A stretch of 64,000 nucleotides of DNA from CBDDBU01 sp965226045 (GCA_965226045.1 CBDDBU010000026.1:124001-188000); one strand, 5' to 3'; numbered from the stretch's first letter, positions 50,695-59,052 are shown. The notes: a model not told the origin generated them from the letters alone. Made by a program: numbers and translations.

Positions 50695-52349
50695 CACTGT
50701 GGCTCGTCATCGCGGGGATGACGGCCGCCGCGGTGGTGATGCTTCTCTGGCCGCTCGTGCGCAAGCGTCGACGGGCGACGCCGCGTGGTGAGTACGACCT
50801 TGCCGTGTACCGCGCCCAGCTCGGCGAGCTGCGCGTCGATCTTGAGCGCGGCATCCTCTCGCCGGAAGAGGAATCGGGTGCGCGGCTAGAAGTGCAGCGT
50901 CGCGTACTTACGATCGACCAGGCGCGAGAGGGGCTCGACGACAATTCCGGCACCGCTCCCACCGCCATGCTCGCGGCGCTCATGCTCATTGCCCTGCCCG
51001 CACTCGCGGTGGGTCTATACGTCTGGCGCGGGTCGCCTGACGTGCCGACGCAAACTGCCACCGACCGCGCCGCACTGCGGCAAGCCGCACCGAGCGCGGA
51101 GTCGGGCGGCCTGGGCGCAGCCGTGGAAAAGCTCGCCGAACGGCTCGAGCGCGAGCCCGACGATCTCGATGGCTGGCTGCTGCTGGGGCGCTCGTACATG
51201 ATTCTCGGTCGCTACCCGGATGCCGTAGGGACCTACCAGCACGCCAGCACGCTCGCGCCCGGCGATGCCACGATCTTGGGCGCGCTCGGCGAGGCGATGG
51301 TGCTCACCGCCGACGGTCATGTCACCCCGGCGGCGCGCGAGGTGATCGAGGCCGCGTTCGCCATTGATCCGACCGAACCCGCCGGTCGCTTCTACCTGGG
51401 CATCGCCAATTCACAGAGCGGCGATGTTCGAGGCGCCTTCGACGCGTGGTTGGGTCTGGCCCGCGACGCGCCGGCCAACGCGCCATGGCTCGTCGATGTC
51501 GTCGAGCGGCTGCGCGGCGCGGCGGCCGAGCTCGACATCGACCTCGCCTCCCTCCTATCCGCCGATCGGCTGGCGGCTACCCGGCCAAACCCGGCACCGG
51601 CCGGGCCCGACGCCGATGATGTAGCCGCGGCGGCCGACATGACACCCGAGGAGCGGGTGGAGATGATTCGCGGCATGGTCGCCGGATTGGCGGCGCGCTT
51701 CGAGGCGAATCCGGACGACCTCGCGGGCTGGCAGCGCCTGGCGCGCTCATACGACGTCCTTGGCGAAGCGGACAAGGCAGCGGACGCGCGGGCGCGGGGC
51801 GAAACGCTCCGCCAGAGCGGCACGGCCAATGTCGAACCGACCGATGGCCCCACCGGCCCGGACGCCGAGGATGTCGCGTCAGCCGCCGAGATGACGCCTG
51901 AGGAGCGCGAGAGCATGATCCGCGGCATGGTCGAAGGACTGGCCGCCCGGCTCGAGACCAACCCAAACGATGCTGACGGCTGGCTACGCCTCGCCCGTTC
52001 CTATGACGTGCTGGGCGAGGGCGAAGCTGCCCGTGGCGCGCTGAGCCATGCCGCCGAGCTGAGGCCCGACGACATCGAGATACAGTCGGGCTACGCCACG
52101 GCGTTGCTGCGGAAGGCAGACCCTGACGCGCCATTGCCGCCGGCCGCGATCGAGATCTATCGCCACATTCTCGAACTCAATCCGGGGCACGCCGACGCGC
52201 TCTTCTTCACTGGCCTCGCGGCGGCTCGCGACGGCCACACCGCGGCCGCCGTGACGGCCTGGACCAGGCTCCTCGATGCGCTCGAACCGGGCAGCCCGGC
52301 CCATGACGAAGTTTCGCGACGGGTTGAAGAATTGGGCGCCGGTCCATGA
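50691..52349 (+). CDS. ccmI: Cytochrome c biogenesis protein CcmI (CycH), TPR protein
   Basis: Chaperone that delivers apocytochromes to the haem lyase. The 552-aa protein starts at GTG overlapping the ccmH stop (GTGA). Two N-terminal transmembrane segments (residues 3-23 and about 92-112) flank a leucine-rich loop with RRGEYDL-type and DLERGILSPEEE residues, as in CcmI. The periplasmic part holds TPR-like repeats. It is longer than usual because residues 307-363 and 391-447 are near-duplicates (both contain MTPEER-x-x-MIRGMV and GW-x-RLARSYDVLGE). Confidence 0.92.
   Translation: MTLWLVIAGMTAAAVVMLLWPLVRKRRRATPRGEYDLAVYRAQLGELRVDLERGILSPEEESGARLEVQRRVLTIDQAREGLDDNSGTAPTAMLAALMLIALPALAVGLYVWRGSPDVPTQTATDRAALRQAAPSAESGGLGAAVEKLAERLEREPDDLDGWLLLGRSYMILGRYPDAVGTYQHASTLAPGDATILGALGEAMVLTADGHVTPAAREVIEAAFAIDPTEPAGRFYLGIANSQSGDVRGAFDAWLGLARDAPANAPWLVDVVERLRGAAAELDIDLASLLSADRLAATRPNPAPAGPDADDVAAAADMTPEERVEMIRGMVAGLAARFEANPDDLAGWQRLARSYDVLGEADKAADARARGETLRQSGTANVEPTDGPTGPDAEDVASAAEMTPEERESMIRGMVEGLAARLETNPNDADGWLRLARSYDVLGEGEAARGALSHAAELRPDDIEIQSGYATALLRKADPDAPLPPAAIEIYRHILELNPGHADALFFTGLAAARDGHTAAAVTAWTRLLDALEPGSPAHDEVSRRVEELGAGP
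51609..52031. repeat. Internal duplication within ccmI (57-codon units 252 bp apart)
   Basis: Units 51609-51779 and 51861-52031 encode closely similar segments starting DADDVAAAADMTPEE and DAEDVASAAEMTPEE and ending SYDVLGEADKA and SYDVLGEGEAA. A weaker relative lies at residues 143-180. Confidence 0.8.
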
Positions 52350-52424
52350 CGACCTCGCCGCGGCATGACGCGTAATCGGGATGCGCCGAGGGCCCCGGGG
52401 GACCAATTAACGCCGTGGAAGCCG

Positions 52425-52964
52425 CTAGCGGGGGGAGATGACCATGGTCATCAACCGGCCTTCCATCTTGGGAAACTGTTCGACCTTGGCGACCTGCACC
52501 AAGTCGTCACGAATGCGTTCAAGCACCAGTTGACCCAGATTTTGATGGGCCAGCTCTCGGCCGCGGAAGCGCACCGTGACCTTCACCTTGTCGCCCTCAC
52601 CCAGGAAACGAACCATCGAGCGCATCTTCACGTCGTAGTCGTGGACATCGATGCTCGGTCGCATCTTGATTTCCTTAACCTCGAAGGTCTTCTGCTTCTT
52701 GCGCGCGACGTTAGCCTTTTTCTGGGCCTCGTACTTGAACTTGCCGTAGTCCAAGAGCTTACAGACCGGCGGATCGGCATTGGGCGAGACCTCGACGAGG
52801 TCGAGACCGGCCTCCTTCGCACGCTCAAGGCCTTCCTCCACAGTGACGACGCCCACGGCCTCGCCGTCCGCATCGACGAGCCGAACGTCGGCCGCGTCGA
52901 TCATGCCGTTGACGCGGGGTCCCTTTGAACTCGGCGGCGGCGCCGCAAATGGTCGTCGTGCTAT
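52425..52964 (-). CDS. infC: Translation initiation factor IF-3, apparent ATA start codon
   Basis: IF-3 keeps ribosomal subunits apart and checks start-codon choice. The 179-aa protein has RRPFAAPPP and GPRVNGMIDAADVRLVD at the N-terminus, LVEVSPNADPPVCKLLDYGK and the C-terminal RFRGRELAHQNLGQ. The first ATG (52904) would remove 20 conserved-type residues. In frame upstream, ATA at 52964 lies exactly 8 nt after AAGGAG with no stop between, giving the family length. infC is known for AUU-class start codons that IF-3 itself disfavours, producing autoregulation. It follows thrS by 60 bp. Confidence 0.93.
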   Translation of the reverse strand: MARRPFAAPPPSSKGPRVNGMIDAADVRLVDADGEAVGVVTVEEGLERAKEAGLDLVEVSPNADPPVCKLLDYGKFKYEAQKKANVARKKQKTFEVKEIKMRPSIDVHDYDVKMRSMVRFLGEGDKVKVTVRFRGRELAHQNLGQLVLERIRDDLVQVAKVEQFPKMEGRLMTMVISPR

Positions 52965-52972
52965 GTAGTCAG

Positions 52973-52978
52973 CTCCTT
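52973..52978 (-). promoter_or_regulatory. Ribosome-binding site that fixes the infC start
   Basis: AAGGAG on the minus strand, followed by 8 nt and then ATA. No ATG, GTG or TTG lies at a usable distance from it in the infC frame. Confidence 0.75.
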
Positions 52979-53024
52979 GCGGCGCGGCGTCGCAACTTAC
53001 CCTACGCCCCCAGGCTGCGCCGTC

Positions 53025-54959
53025 TCATTGTCCCGGCACCTGGGCATCGGACCGGAGTCTAGCCACTGCTTCGGCAAGAGCAAGGCTTTCTTGTCCGCGA
53101 TCGCCGAGGCGACGCAACGCCACCGTTCCGGCCTCGGCTTCTCGTTTGCCGACGGCAAGAATAATCGGCACCTTGGCCAGCGAATGTTCCCGCACCTTGT
53201 AGCCGATCTTTTCATTGCGGAGGTCGAGTTCGACGCGCAGGCCCGCCGCCGAGAGGTTGCTCGCGACGGTGCTGGCGAATTCATCGCCCTCTTGAGTGAT
53301 CGTGGCGACAACGACTTGGAGCGGCGCGAGCCAGAGCGGGAAGTGGCCCGCGTACTGCTCGATCAGAATGCCGGTAAAGCGCTCGAACGAGCCGAGAATC
53401 GTTCGGTGCAGCATGACGGGGCGGTGCCTGGCGCTGTCGGCGCCGACGTAACTCGCATCGAGCCGTTCGGGCAGTACGAAGTCGACTTGCAGGGTTCCAC
53501 ACTGCCAGTGGCGGCCGATTGCGTCGGTCAGCACGAAATCGAGCTTGGGCCCGTAGAAAGCGCCATCGCCCGGATTGAGTTCATAGTCGAGTCCGATCGC
53601 CTCCACCGCGCCGCGCAGCGCGCCCTCGGCCCGGTCCCAGATCGCGTCGTCGCCGGCCCGCACGGCTGGCCGATCCGAGAATTTGGCTGACACCTTCTCG
53701 AAGCCGAAGTCCTTGTAGACAAGCAAGAGAAGCCGCACGAAGTCCTCGGTCTCCGAGTTGATCTGTTCCTCGGTGCAAAAGATGTGCGCGTCGTCTTGGT
53801 TGAAGTTGCGCACTCGCATCAGGCCATGAAGCGCACCCGACGGCTCATAGCGGTGGCAAGACCCGAACTCCGCCATCCGCAATGGCAGCTCGCGATAGCT
53901 CTTTAGCCGCTGGCGGAATATCTGCACATGGCCAGGGCAGTTCATCGGTTTCAGGGCGAACGTCCGTTCCTCCGATTCCATGGTGTACATGTTCTCGCGG
54001 AACTTCTCCCAGTGGCCCGAGGTCTCCCACAAGCTGCGGTCGATCAGCTGCGGGGTCTTGACCTCGACATAGCCAGCCGCCTCAAGACGCCGGCGCATGT
54101 AGTCTTCGAGGGTCCGGTAGAGCTGCCACCCCTTCGGGTGCCAAAACACCATGCCCGCCGCTTCTTCCTGCTGATGGAACAGGTCCATCTCGCGTCCCAA
54201 GAGGCGATGGTCGCGGCGCTCGGCCTCGGCGAGCCGATGCAAATATTGATCGAGCTCCTTCGCGTCGCGCCAAGCCGTTCCATACACCCGCTGTAACATC
54301 GCGTTGCGCGAATCGCCGCGCCAATAGGCGCCGGCCACCTTCAGCAGCTTGAACGCCTTGCCAAGCTTGCCGGTCGAGGGCAGGTGCGGCCCCCGACATA
54401 GATCGACGAACCCGCCCTGGCGATAGAGAGAGATCGGCTCGTCGGTGGGCAGATCGGCGATGATCTCGGCCTTGTAGTGCTCGCCGATCGAGGTGAAGAA
54501 CCCGACCGCCCGGTCGCGCTCCCACACCTCGCGCGTGATCGTTTCGTCACGATCGACGATCTCTCGCATCCGCGCTTCCATCGCCTCGAGGTCGTCGGGC
54601 GTGAACGGCTCGGCGCGCGAGAAATCGTAGTAGAAGCCGTCCTCGATGGCGGGTCCGATGGTCACCTGGATGTCAGGAAATAGCTCCTTCGCCGCCTCGG
54701 CCAGCACGTGTGCGGCGTCGTGGCGCAGGAGCTCCAACGCCGCATCATCCTTGCGGGTGACGATAGCGAGCCCGGTGTCCGCCTTGATCACCGTGGCCAG
54801 ATCCCGGATCTCACCGCTGACATTCAGGGCAAGCGCCGCGCGCGCCAGACCGGGGCCGATGTCCAGGGCGACATCGCCTCCACTCAGCGGGCCGTCGTAG
54901 GTGCGGACGCTGCCGTCGGGCAGTGTGATCGCGAGGTTGTGGGCGGCGGTTTCGGACAT
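53025..54959 (-). CDS. thrS: Threonine--tRNA ligase
   Basis: Charges tRNA-Thr. The 644-aa class II synthetase has an N-terminal TGS domain (ITLPDGSVRTYDGPLSGGDV), the editing domain with RHDAAHVLAEAAKELFPD near residue 80, and the catalytic core with VFWHPKGWQLYRTLEDYMRR and FALKPMNCPGHVQIFRQRLK. The anticodon-binding domain ends with LRNEKIGYKVREHSLAKVPI. ATG at 54959 is directly preceded by an in-frame GTG that could also serve. Forms an operon with infC. Confidence 0.97.
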   Translation of the reverse strand: MSETAAHNLAITLPDGSVRTYDGPLSGGDVALDIGPGLARAALALNVSGEIRDLATVIKADTGLAIVTRKDDAALELLRHDAAHVLAEAAKELFPDIQVTIGPAIEDGFYYDFSRAEPFTPDDLEAMEARMREIVDRDETITREVWERDRAVGFFTSIGEHYKAEIIADLPTDEPISLYRQGGFVDLCRGPHLPSTGKLGKAFKLLKVAGAYWRGDSRNAMLQRVYGTAWRDAKELDQYLHRLAEAERRDHRLLGREMDLFHQQEEAAGMVFWHPKGWQLYRTLEDYMRRRLEAAGYVEVKTPQLIDRSLWETSGHWEKFRENMYTMESEERTFALKPMNCPGHVQIFRQRLKSYRELPLRMAEFGSCHRYEPSGALHGLMRVRNFNQDDAHIFCTEEQINSETEDFVRLLLLVYKDFGFEKVSAKFSDRPAVRAGDDAIWDRAEGALRGAVEAIGLDYELNPGDGAFYGPKLDFVLTDAIGRHWQCGTLQVDFVLPERLDASYVGADSARHRPVMLHRTILGSFERFTGILIEQYAGHFPLWLAPLQVVVATITQEGDEFASTVASNLSAAGLRVELDLRNEKIGYKVREHSLAKVPIILAVGKREAEAGTVALRRLGDRGQESLALAEAVARLRSDAQVPGQ

Positions 54960-55394
54960 CACCTAGCCTAGGGTGGGCGGCAATTTAGGGGCTTTGCTTG
55001 GCATGCTCAAGCGGCCGCCGCGACGGGACATGTCACGGAGCGGACCGCCAAATCAGCACGTCTCTCAGATAGCCGACATCGGTGCGACAGACTTCTTAAC
55101 GGTTAGCGCCCGTCCTGCAAGGAACAGAAAGGGAATTCGCGGCGAAGTATTCGTCGTGGGTTGGTTTCTGCCATGGCCATTAACTTCGCCGCTGCGGCGA
55201 GCTGGAGAACAGATCATCGAGAGGCCTGTGACCGACTCGCCAGAGTCGGAGCTTCGTAGCGGCGAGGAACCCGCCAGCGTGGTGGAGGAACGGCGGCCCG
55301 GCGCGGCCGGCGCGGCCGGCGAACGGCGCTCTCGCACCGAGGATGACCCTGGCGACGAAGAGACAGCGGTCGGCGGCCAGGTGGATATTCTCAT
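54960..55394. other. 435 bp without a gene I can support, between thrS and IS copy 3
   Basis: A plus-strand frame of 141 codons (54973-55398) is open across the region and ends exactly in the CTAG of the IS, but it has no ribosome-binding site, has an unusual composition and resembles nothing I know. The minus strand has a 109-codon frame with equally poor support. The stretch contains small inverted repeats such as GACTCGCCAGAGTC and a direct GCGGCCG repeat (CGGCGCGGCCGGCGCGGCC). It may be the decayed remains of another mobile element or of a gene. Confidence 0.4.
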
Positions 55395-55478
55395 CTAGCA
55401 GCCTGTCGGACTTGAGCCGGGAGTCGAAATAGGATTCGATGGTATCAGTTGATTTGCCCGCGCGTGATGGAGGCCGTC

Positions 55479-56837
55479 ATGAGCAATTTCCGACCGGTCG
55501 ACCGGGAGACGGGGTTTCTGCTGCCGCCGTCGGTGGAGGAATGGCTTCCCGAGCGGCATCTGGCGCGCTTCGTGGTCGAGGTGATCGAGCAGTTGGACCT
55601 CTCGGCGTTCGTGAAGGCCTATCGCGGCTCGGGCTCGGCGTCCTATCACCCGAGCATGCTGCTGGGGCTTCTGGTCTACGGCTACGCCACGGGGGTGTTT
55701 TCGAGCCGCAAGTTGGAGCGCGCGACCTATGATTCTGTCGCTTTCCGCTTCATCGCGGCCAACGATCATCCCGACCACGATACCATCGCCGCGTTCCGGC
55801 GGCGTTTTCTCGACCGGATCGAAGGGCTGTTCGTCGAGGTGCTGCTGCTGGCCCGGGAAGCCGGGGTGCTGAAGCTCGGCACGGTGGCGCTGGACGGCAC
55901 CAAGGTGCACGCCAACGCGAGCCGGCACAGCGCGCTGTCGTGGAAACACGCCTGCGAGCTCGAAGCCCGGTTGAAGGCCGAGGTGGCGGAGTTGATGGCG
56001 TTGGCGGAGGCGGCCGATGGGGCGGATGTGCCCGACGGGATGTCGGTGCCCGAGGAACTGGCCCGGCGCGAGGATCGTCTGGCCCGCATCGCCGAGGCTA
56101 AGGCGGTGATCGAGGCGCGGGCGCGCGAACGCCTTGAGCGGGAACGGGCCGAGTACGAGGCGAAGCTCGAGGCGCGCGCGGAGAAGGCCGAGAAGACGGG
56201 CCGCAAGCCGGGCGGCCGTCCACCCGAGCCGCCGGTGGCCGGGCCCGGGCCGAAGGACCAGGTCAATCTGACCGACGCGGACTCGCGCATCATGCCGGTG
56301 GCCGGCGGCGGCTTCGAACAGGCCTACAACGCCCAAGCCCTGGTGGCGGCCGACAGCCTGCTGGTGGTCACCAACGACGTGGTCCAGGCCCCCAACGACA
56401 AGCGGCAAATCGAGCCGGCGCTGGAAGCGCTCGCCCGCCTTCCCGAGGCGCTGGGCGCGCCCGAGACCCTGCTGGCGGACAGCGGCTACTTCAGCGAGGC
56501 CAACGTGAACGCCTGCGCCGAGGCCGAGATCGCGCCGTTGATCACGCCCGGCCGGGAACGCCATCATCTCTCCTGGAAGGACCGCTTCGCCGGCGCGCCG
56601 CCGCCCCCGGAGAACCCGACGCCGCTGGAAGCGATGACACATCGACTGGCGACGCCCGAGGGCCGGCAACTCTACGCCCTGCGCAAGCAAACGCCGGAAC
56701 CGGTGTTCGGCATCATCAAATCGGCCATGGGCTTCCGCCAGTTCTCGCTACGCGGCCTGGACAAGGTCACGGGCGAATGGAACCTGGTGACCCTGGCCTG
56801 GAACATAAAGAGAATGTTCACCTTGCAATACGCTTGA
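55479..56837 (+). CDS. IS1182-family DDE transposase, copy 3
   Basis: A 452-aa transposase, protein identical to the copies at 16875 and 29072, intact and with the same GGAGG ribosome-binding site. Nothing distinguishes its coding sequence from the other copies; even the antisense open frames are unchanged, showing identity at the DNA level. Confidence 0.93.
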   Translation: MSNFRPVDRETGFLLPPSVEEWLPERHLARFVVEVIEQLDLSAFVKAYRGSGSASYHPSMLLGLLVYGYATGVFSSRKLERATYDSVAFRFIAANDHPDHDTIAAFRRRFLDRIEGLFVEVLLLAREAGVLKLGTVALDGTKVHANASRHSALSWKHACELEARLKAEVAELMALAEAADGADVPDGMSVPEELARREDRLARIAEAKAVIEARARERLERERAEYEAKLEARAEKAEKTGRKPGGRPPEPPVAGPGPKDQVNLTDADSRIMPVAGGGFEQAYNAQALVAADSLLVVTNDVVQAPNDKRQIEPALEALARLPEALGAPETLLADSGYFSEANVNACAEAEIAPLITPGRERHHLSWKDRFAGAPPPPENPTPLEAMTHRLATPEGRQLYALRKQTPEPVFGIIKSAMGFRQFSLRGLDKVTGEWNLVTLAWNIKRMFTLQYA

Positions 56838-57005
56838 GCAGGCGGCCGGACTCCGTACCTCGCGAAAAGGAATAAGAGTATGCTCGCCTTGCGGCACGCG
56901 CGAGCAAGCGAACGTACTTCGTGCCCTCACGAGAGGGCATAAGAGTAAACTCACCCTGCGGTACGCGCGGCCAAGCGACCGCACTCCGTGTCCTCACGAA
57001 AGGCG
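56805..57005. repeat. Degenerate 67-bp x3 tandem repeat at the 3' end of the IS (copy 3)
   Basis: Units start at 56805, 56872 and 56939. The third unit has the only private base of this copy (A at 56948). Confidence 0.8.
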
Positions 57006-57077
57006 CTCGATCCCATGACCTCTCCACATCGCGATCCGTCCACACCCATTCTCGCGGACCTCAGTCCGACAGGCTGC

Positions 57078-57134
57078 TAGTATCCACGCTCTTCTAGTAT
57101 CCACGGAATTGAGGTAGTATCCACGGAATTGAGG
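57078..57134. repeat. Three TAGTATCCACG repeats beside IS copy 3
   Basis: TAGTATCCACG occurs at 57078, 57095 and 57115. The last two belong to perfect 20-bp direct repeats TAGTATCCACGGAATTGAGG (57095-57114 and 57115-57134). The first one is split by the insertion of IS copy 3 into its CTAG. Multiple short end-repeats of this kind occur at the tips of some insertion sequences. Confidence 0.75.
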
Positions 57135-57152
57135 CGCGCCCCGCGACGGCGG

Positions 57153-57166
57153 CCCCCCCCCCCCCC
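57153..57166. repeat. C14 homopolymer upstream of the NUDIX gene
   Basis: Fourteen consecutive C on the plus strand, ending 16 bp before the ATG at 57183. Confidence 0.9.
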
Positions 57167-57182
57167 ACACAAAACTGATTTC

Positions 57183-57722
57183 ATGATGCGACCGGCCGGC
57201 CCCGTGTACGCGCACGTCCCCGAGGGCGACAACCGGGCGCGGATGGTGTGCCGGGACTGCGGCTTCATCAATTATGTTAACCCCAAGATTGTCGTCGGCG
57301 CGGTCTGCCTGTGGGGCGATCTCATTCTCATGTGTCGGCGCGCTATCGAGCCCCGCAAGGGCTACTGGACGATTCCGGCAGGTTATCTGGAGGTCCACGA
57401 GAGCACCGAGCAGGGCGCGCATCGCGAAGCCTTCGAGGAGGCTGGAGCACGCATCAAGATCGAGGGTCTGCTCGCCGTCTACGCTCTCACTCATCTAAGC
57501 CAAGTACAGCTGATCTACAGGGCGCGGCTCGCGGACCCGAATATCAACCCCGGGCCGGAGAGTATGGAGGCATGTCTGCTGCGCTGGGATGAAATACCGT
57601 GGGATGATATCGCCTTCGCGAGCGTGCGGTGGGCCCTGGACCGCCACCGCGAAGTCCAGGATCAGGCAACGTTCCTGCCGGCGACCAGCCCACCCGGCGC
57701 TCGTGGCGGCGCGACCGCTTGA
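57183..57722 (+). CDS. NUDIX hydrolase with partial N-terminal zinc ribbon
   Basis: Predicted to hydrolyse nucleoside-diphosphate-X substrates such as NADH or ADP-ribose. The 179-aa protein has VPEGDNRARMVCRDCGFINY near residue 12, the second half of the zinc ribbon usual in this group, then VNPKIVVGAV and a perfect NUDIX box, GYLEVHESTEQGAHREAFEE followed by AGA. The first C-x-x-C of the ribbon is missing. The ATG has no Shine-Dalgarno sequence, being preceded by the C14 tract, so the original 5' end may have been lost in the rearranged DNA beside IS copy 3; a TTG at 57129 would read the C-tract as proline. Confidence 0.85.
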   Translation: MMRPAGPVYAHVPEGDNRARMVCRDCGFINYVNPKIVVGAVCLWGDLILMCRRAIEPRKGYWTIPAGYLEVHESTEQGAHREAFEEAGARIKIEGLLAVYALTHLSQVQLIYRARLADPNINPGPESMEACLLRWDEIPWDDIAFASVRWALDRHREVQDQATFLPATSPPGARGGATA

Positions 57723-57752
57723 GGGTTGGTGTTGCGCAGCCGATCTACCCGG

Positions 57753-57785
57753 CCTGACTCGTTCGGCCACGGCGAACGAGTCAGG
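57753..57785. terminator. Perfect 13-bp hairpin after the NUDIX gene
   Basis: CCTGACTCGTTCG (57753-57765) pairs with CGAACGAGTCAGG (57773-57785) around a 7-nt loop, between convergent genes. No T-run follows on either strand, so its role as terminator is likely but not certain. Confidence 0.55.
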
Positions 57786-57839
57786 GTAATCAAGAACACC
57801 GCCAGCGCGGCATGGGACCAAGACGATGTGACGACCGCT

Positions 57840-58414
57840 TTAGGTTATGTCCTTGATCAGATCGGTCAGGCGCCGTTTGCTCGTGACAGCTGCGGGCCGG
57901 GGGGCGCCGCCGCTCTCGTGTGCCGCGGTGCTGCCCCGCGAGCCAACCAGGTCGCGCCGCTCATTCTGGGCGTAGCTCAACCCCGTCGTCGTCTCGGTCA
58001 GCTTTGTGGCGCTCCCGTCCGCCGTTCGCTCGAGGACAAACTCGCCTATCCCCATGACGGAAAAGCTCGTCCTCCCCATCGCATCGACGCCGGTCACTGG
58101 CAATAGCTGCCGAACGAACTCGGCATCTATGAAATCAACCAGCAGACCCCGCACGTCCAGGCCGATTGGCTCCAAAGCACCCTCACCGTCCGAGGTCTCG
58201 CTCTCGCGAGCGAATCTGGGACGAGGGGCGGGGGGGGGGGGGGGGGGGGGGCGAGGAGATCGGCCGGCTCGACTCCATTGCTCTCGACGGCGTGCGCGCC
58301 AACAACGATCGTCTGGGACGAGGCGAAAGGAATAGCCCCTGTCGATACGACCAGGGCCAGTCCGCCCGTGGCAAGCGCATCCGCGGGGGCCATCACATCG
58401 GCCGGCGCCGCCAC
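57840..58414 (-). pseudogene. Hypothetical protein gene whose two halves meet out of frame in a C22 tract
   Basis: The 5' half reads, from GTG 58414 (or ATG 58393), MAPADALATGGLALVVSTG-like hydrophobic sequence and then VEPADLLA before a proline run. The 3' half, in another frame, reads APRPRFARESETSDG, then LEPIGLDVRGLLVDFIDAEF and GRTSFSVMGIGEFVLERTAD, to TAA at 57840. Both halves have coding-like codon use. With 22 C the frames do not join; 20 or 23 C would fuse them into one protein of about 190 aa with a polyproline hinge. I do not recognise the family. It begins 16 bp after the yciB stop. It may be phase-variable, broken, or an artefact of reading a homopolymer. Confidence 0.5.
58230..58251. 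repeat. G22 homopolymer (C22 on the coding strand)
   Basis: Twenty-two consecutive G on the plus strand, inside the gene at 57840-58414. On the minus strand it encodes polyproline, and its length decides whether the two halves of that gene are in frame. Confidence 0.9.
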
Positions 58415-58429
58415 GACACCATCGCCGGT

Positions 58430-58975
58430 TCACGTGGCATCGTCGATCTGATAGCGATTGAGGAGCGGCATCTGGACGATGGCGAACAGAATCGTCAGCG
58501 GCATGATCCCGAACACCTTGAAACTGACCCATGTATCGGTGTTAACGCTGCGCCACACGACCTCATTCAGCACGGCGAGGACCAAGAAAAAATAACCCCA
58601 GCGCCCGCTCAATTTGCCCCAACCCTCTTCCGTCAGCTGGAAAGCGTGGCCAAACAGGGGCTTGAGCAGTGGTCGGCGGACCACGACCCCGCCCAACAGA
58701 ATCAGTCCGAACATCGCATTGACGATAGTCGGCTTGATCTTGATGAAGGTCTCATCGTGCAGGTAGAGCGTGAGGCCGCCAAACACCATCACGACCAGCC
58801 CGCTCACCAGCGGCATCGGCGGAAGCCGCCGCTCCCAGGCCCATGAGACGGCAAGCGCCACCGACACCGCCACCATGAACGCGGCCGTCGCCGTGAAAAT
58901 CTCGTACATGCCGTTGGCGACAAAGAAGACGGCGAGGGGACCCGCTTCGATCACCAGCCGAAAGATCGCTTTCAT
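58430..58975 (-). CDS. yciB: Inner-membrane protein YciB / septation protein A (IspZ)
   Basis: Small membrane protein linked to septation and envelope integrity. The 181-aa protein has five or six hydrophobic segments and the family features AGPLAVFFVANGMYEIFTAT near residue 11, HDETFIKIKPTIVNAMFG near residue 73, KPLFGHAFQLTEEGWGKLS and LNEVVWRSVNTDTWVSFKVF. The length is typical. Confidence 0.94.
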   Translation of the reverse strand: MKAIFRLVIEAGPLAVFFVANGMYEIFTATAAFMVAVSVALAVSWAWERRLPPMPLVSGLVVMVFGGLTLYLHDETFIKIKPTIVNAMFGLILLGGVVVRRPLLKPLFGHAFQLTEEGWGKLSGRWGYFFLVLAVLNEVVWRSVNTDTWVSFKVFGIMPLTILFAIVQMPLLNRYQIDDAT

Positions 58976-59017
58976 GTCCCCAACATAGGAACGCTATGGC
59001 GAATCTTGAAGTCGCCC

Positions 59018-59052
59018 GGTTCGCGACGGCCCCCTATACGCCGTCGCGAACC
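59018..59052. terminator. Perfect 13-bp hairpin between the YciI-like gene and yciB
   Basis: GGTTCGCGACGGC (59018-59030) pairs with GCCGTCGCGAACC (59040-59052) around a 9-nt loop. It lies in the 133-bp gap downstream of the YciI-like gene and upstream of yciB, both minus strand. No U-tract. Confidence 0.5.

Larger units (their letters stand above)
55395..57080 (+). mobile_element. IS1182-like insertion sequence, copy 3 (including both flanking CTAG)
   Basis: Third copy of the same element, 1686 bp with its CTAG flanks, with the same perfect inverted ends. It differs from copy 2 by one base (A at 56948 instead of T) and from copy 1 by two. Its right flank continues CTAGTATCCACG, the first of three copies of that motif, so it inserted into the CTAG of a local repeat. 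Lies between the thrS region and the NUDIX gene. Confidence 0.95.

Noticed and set aside
54973..55398. 141-codon plus-strand frame ending in the IS CTAG
   Set aside because: No ribosome-binding site, odd composition and no similarity I can recognise; kept only as a region description.
58166..58846. Plus-strand 226-codon frame with a polyglycine run
   Set aside because: It is the reverse reading of yciB and the C22 tract.
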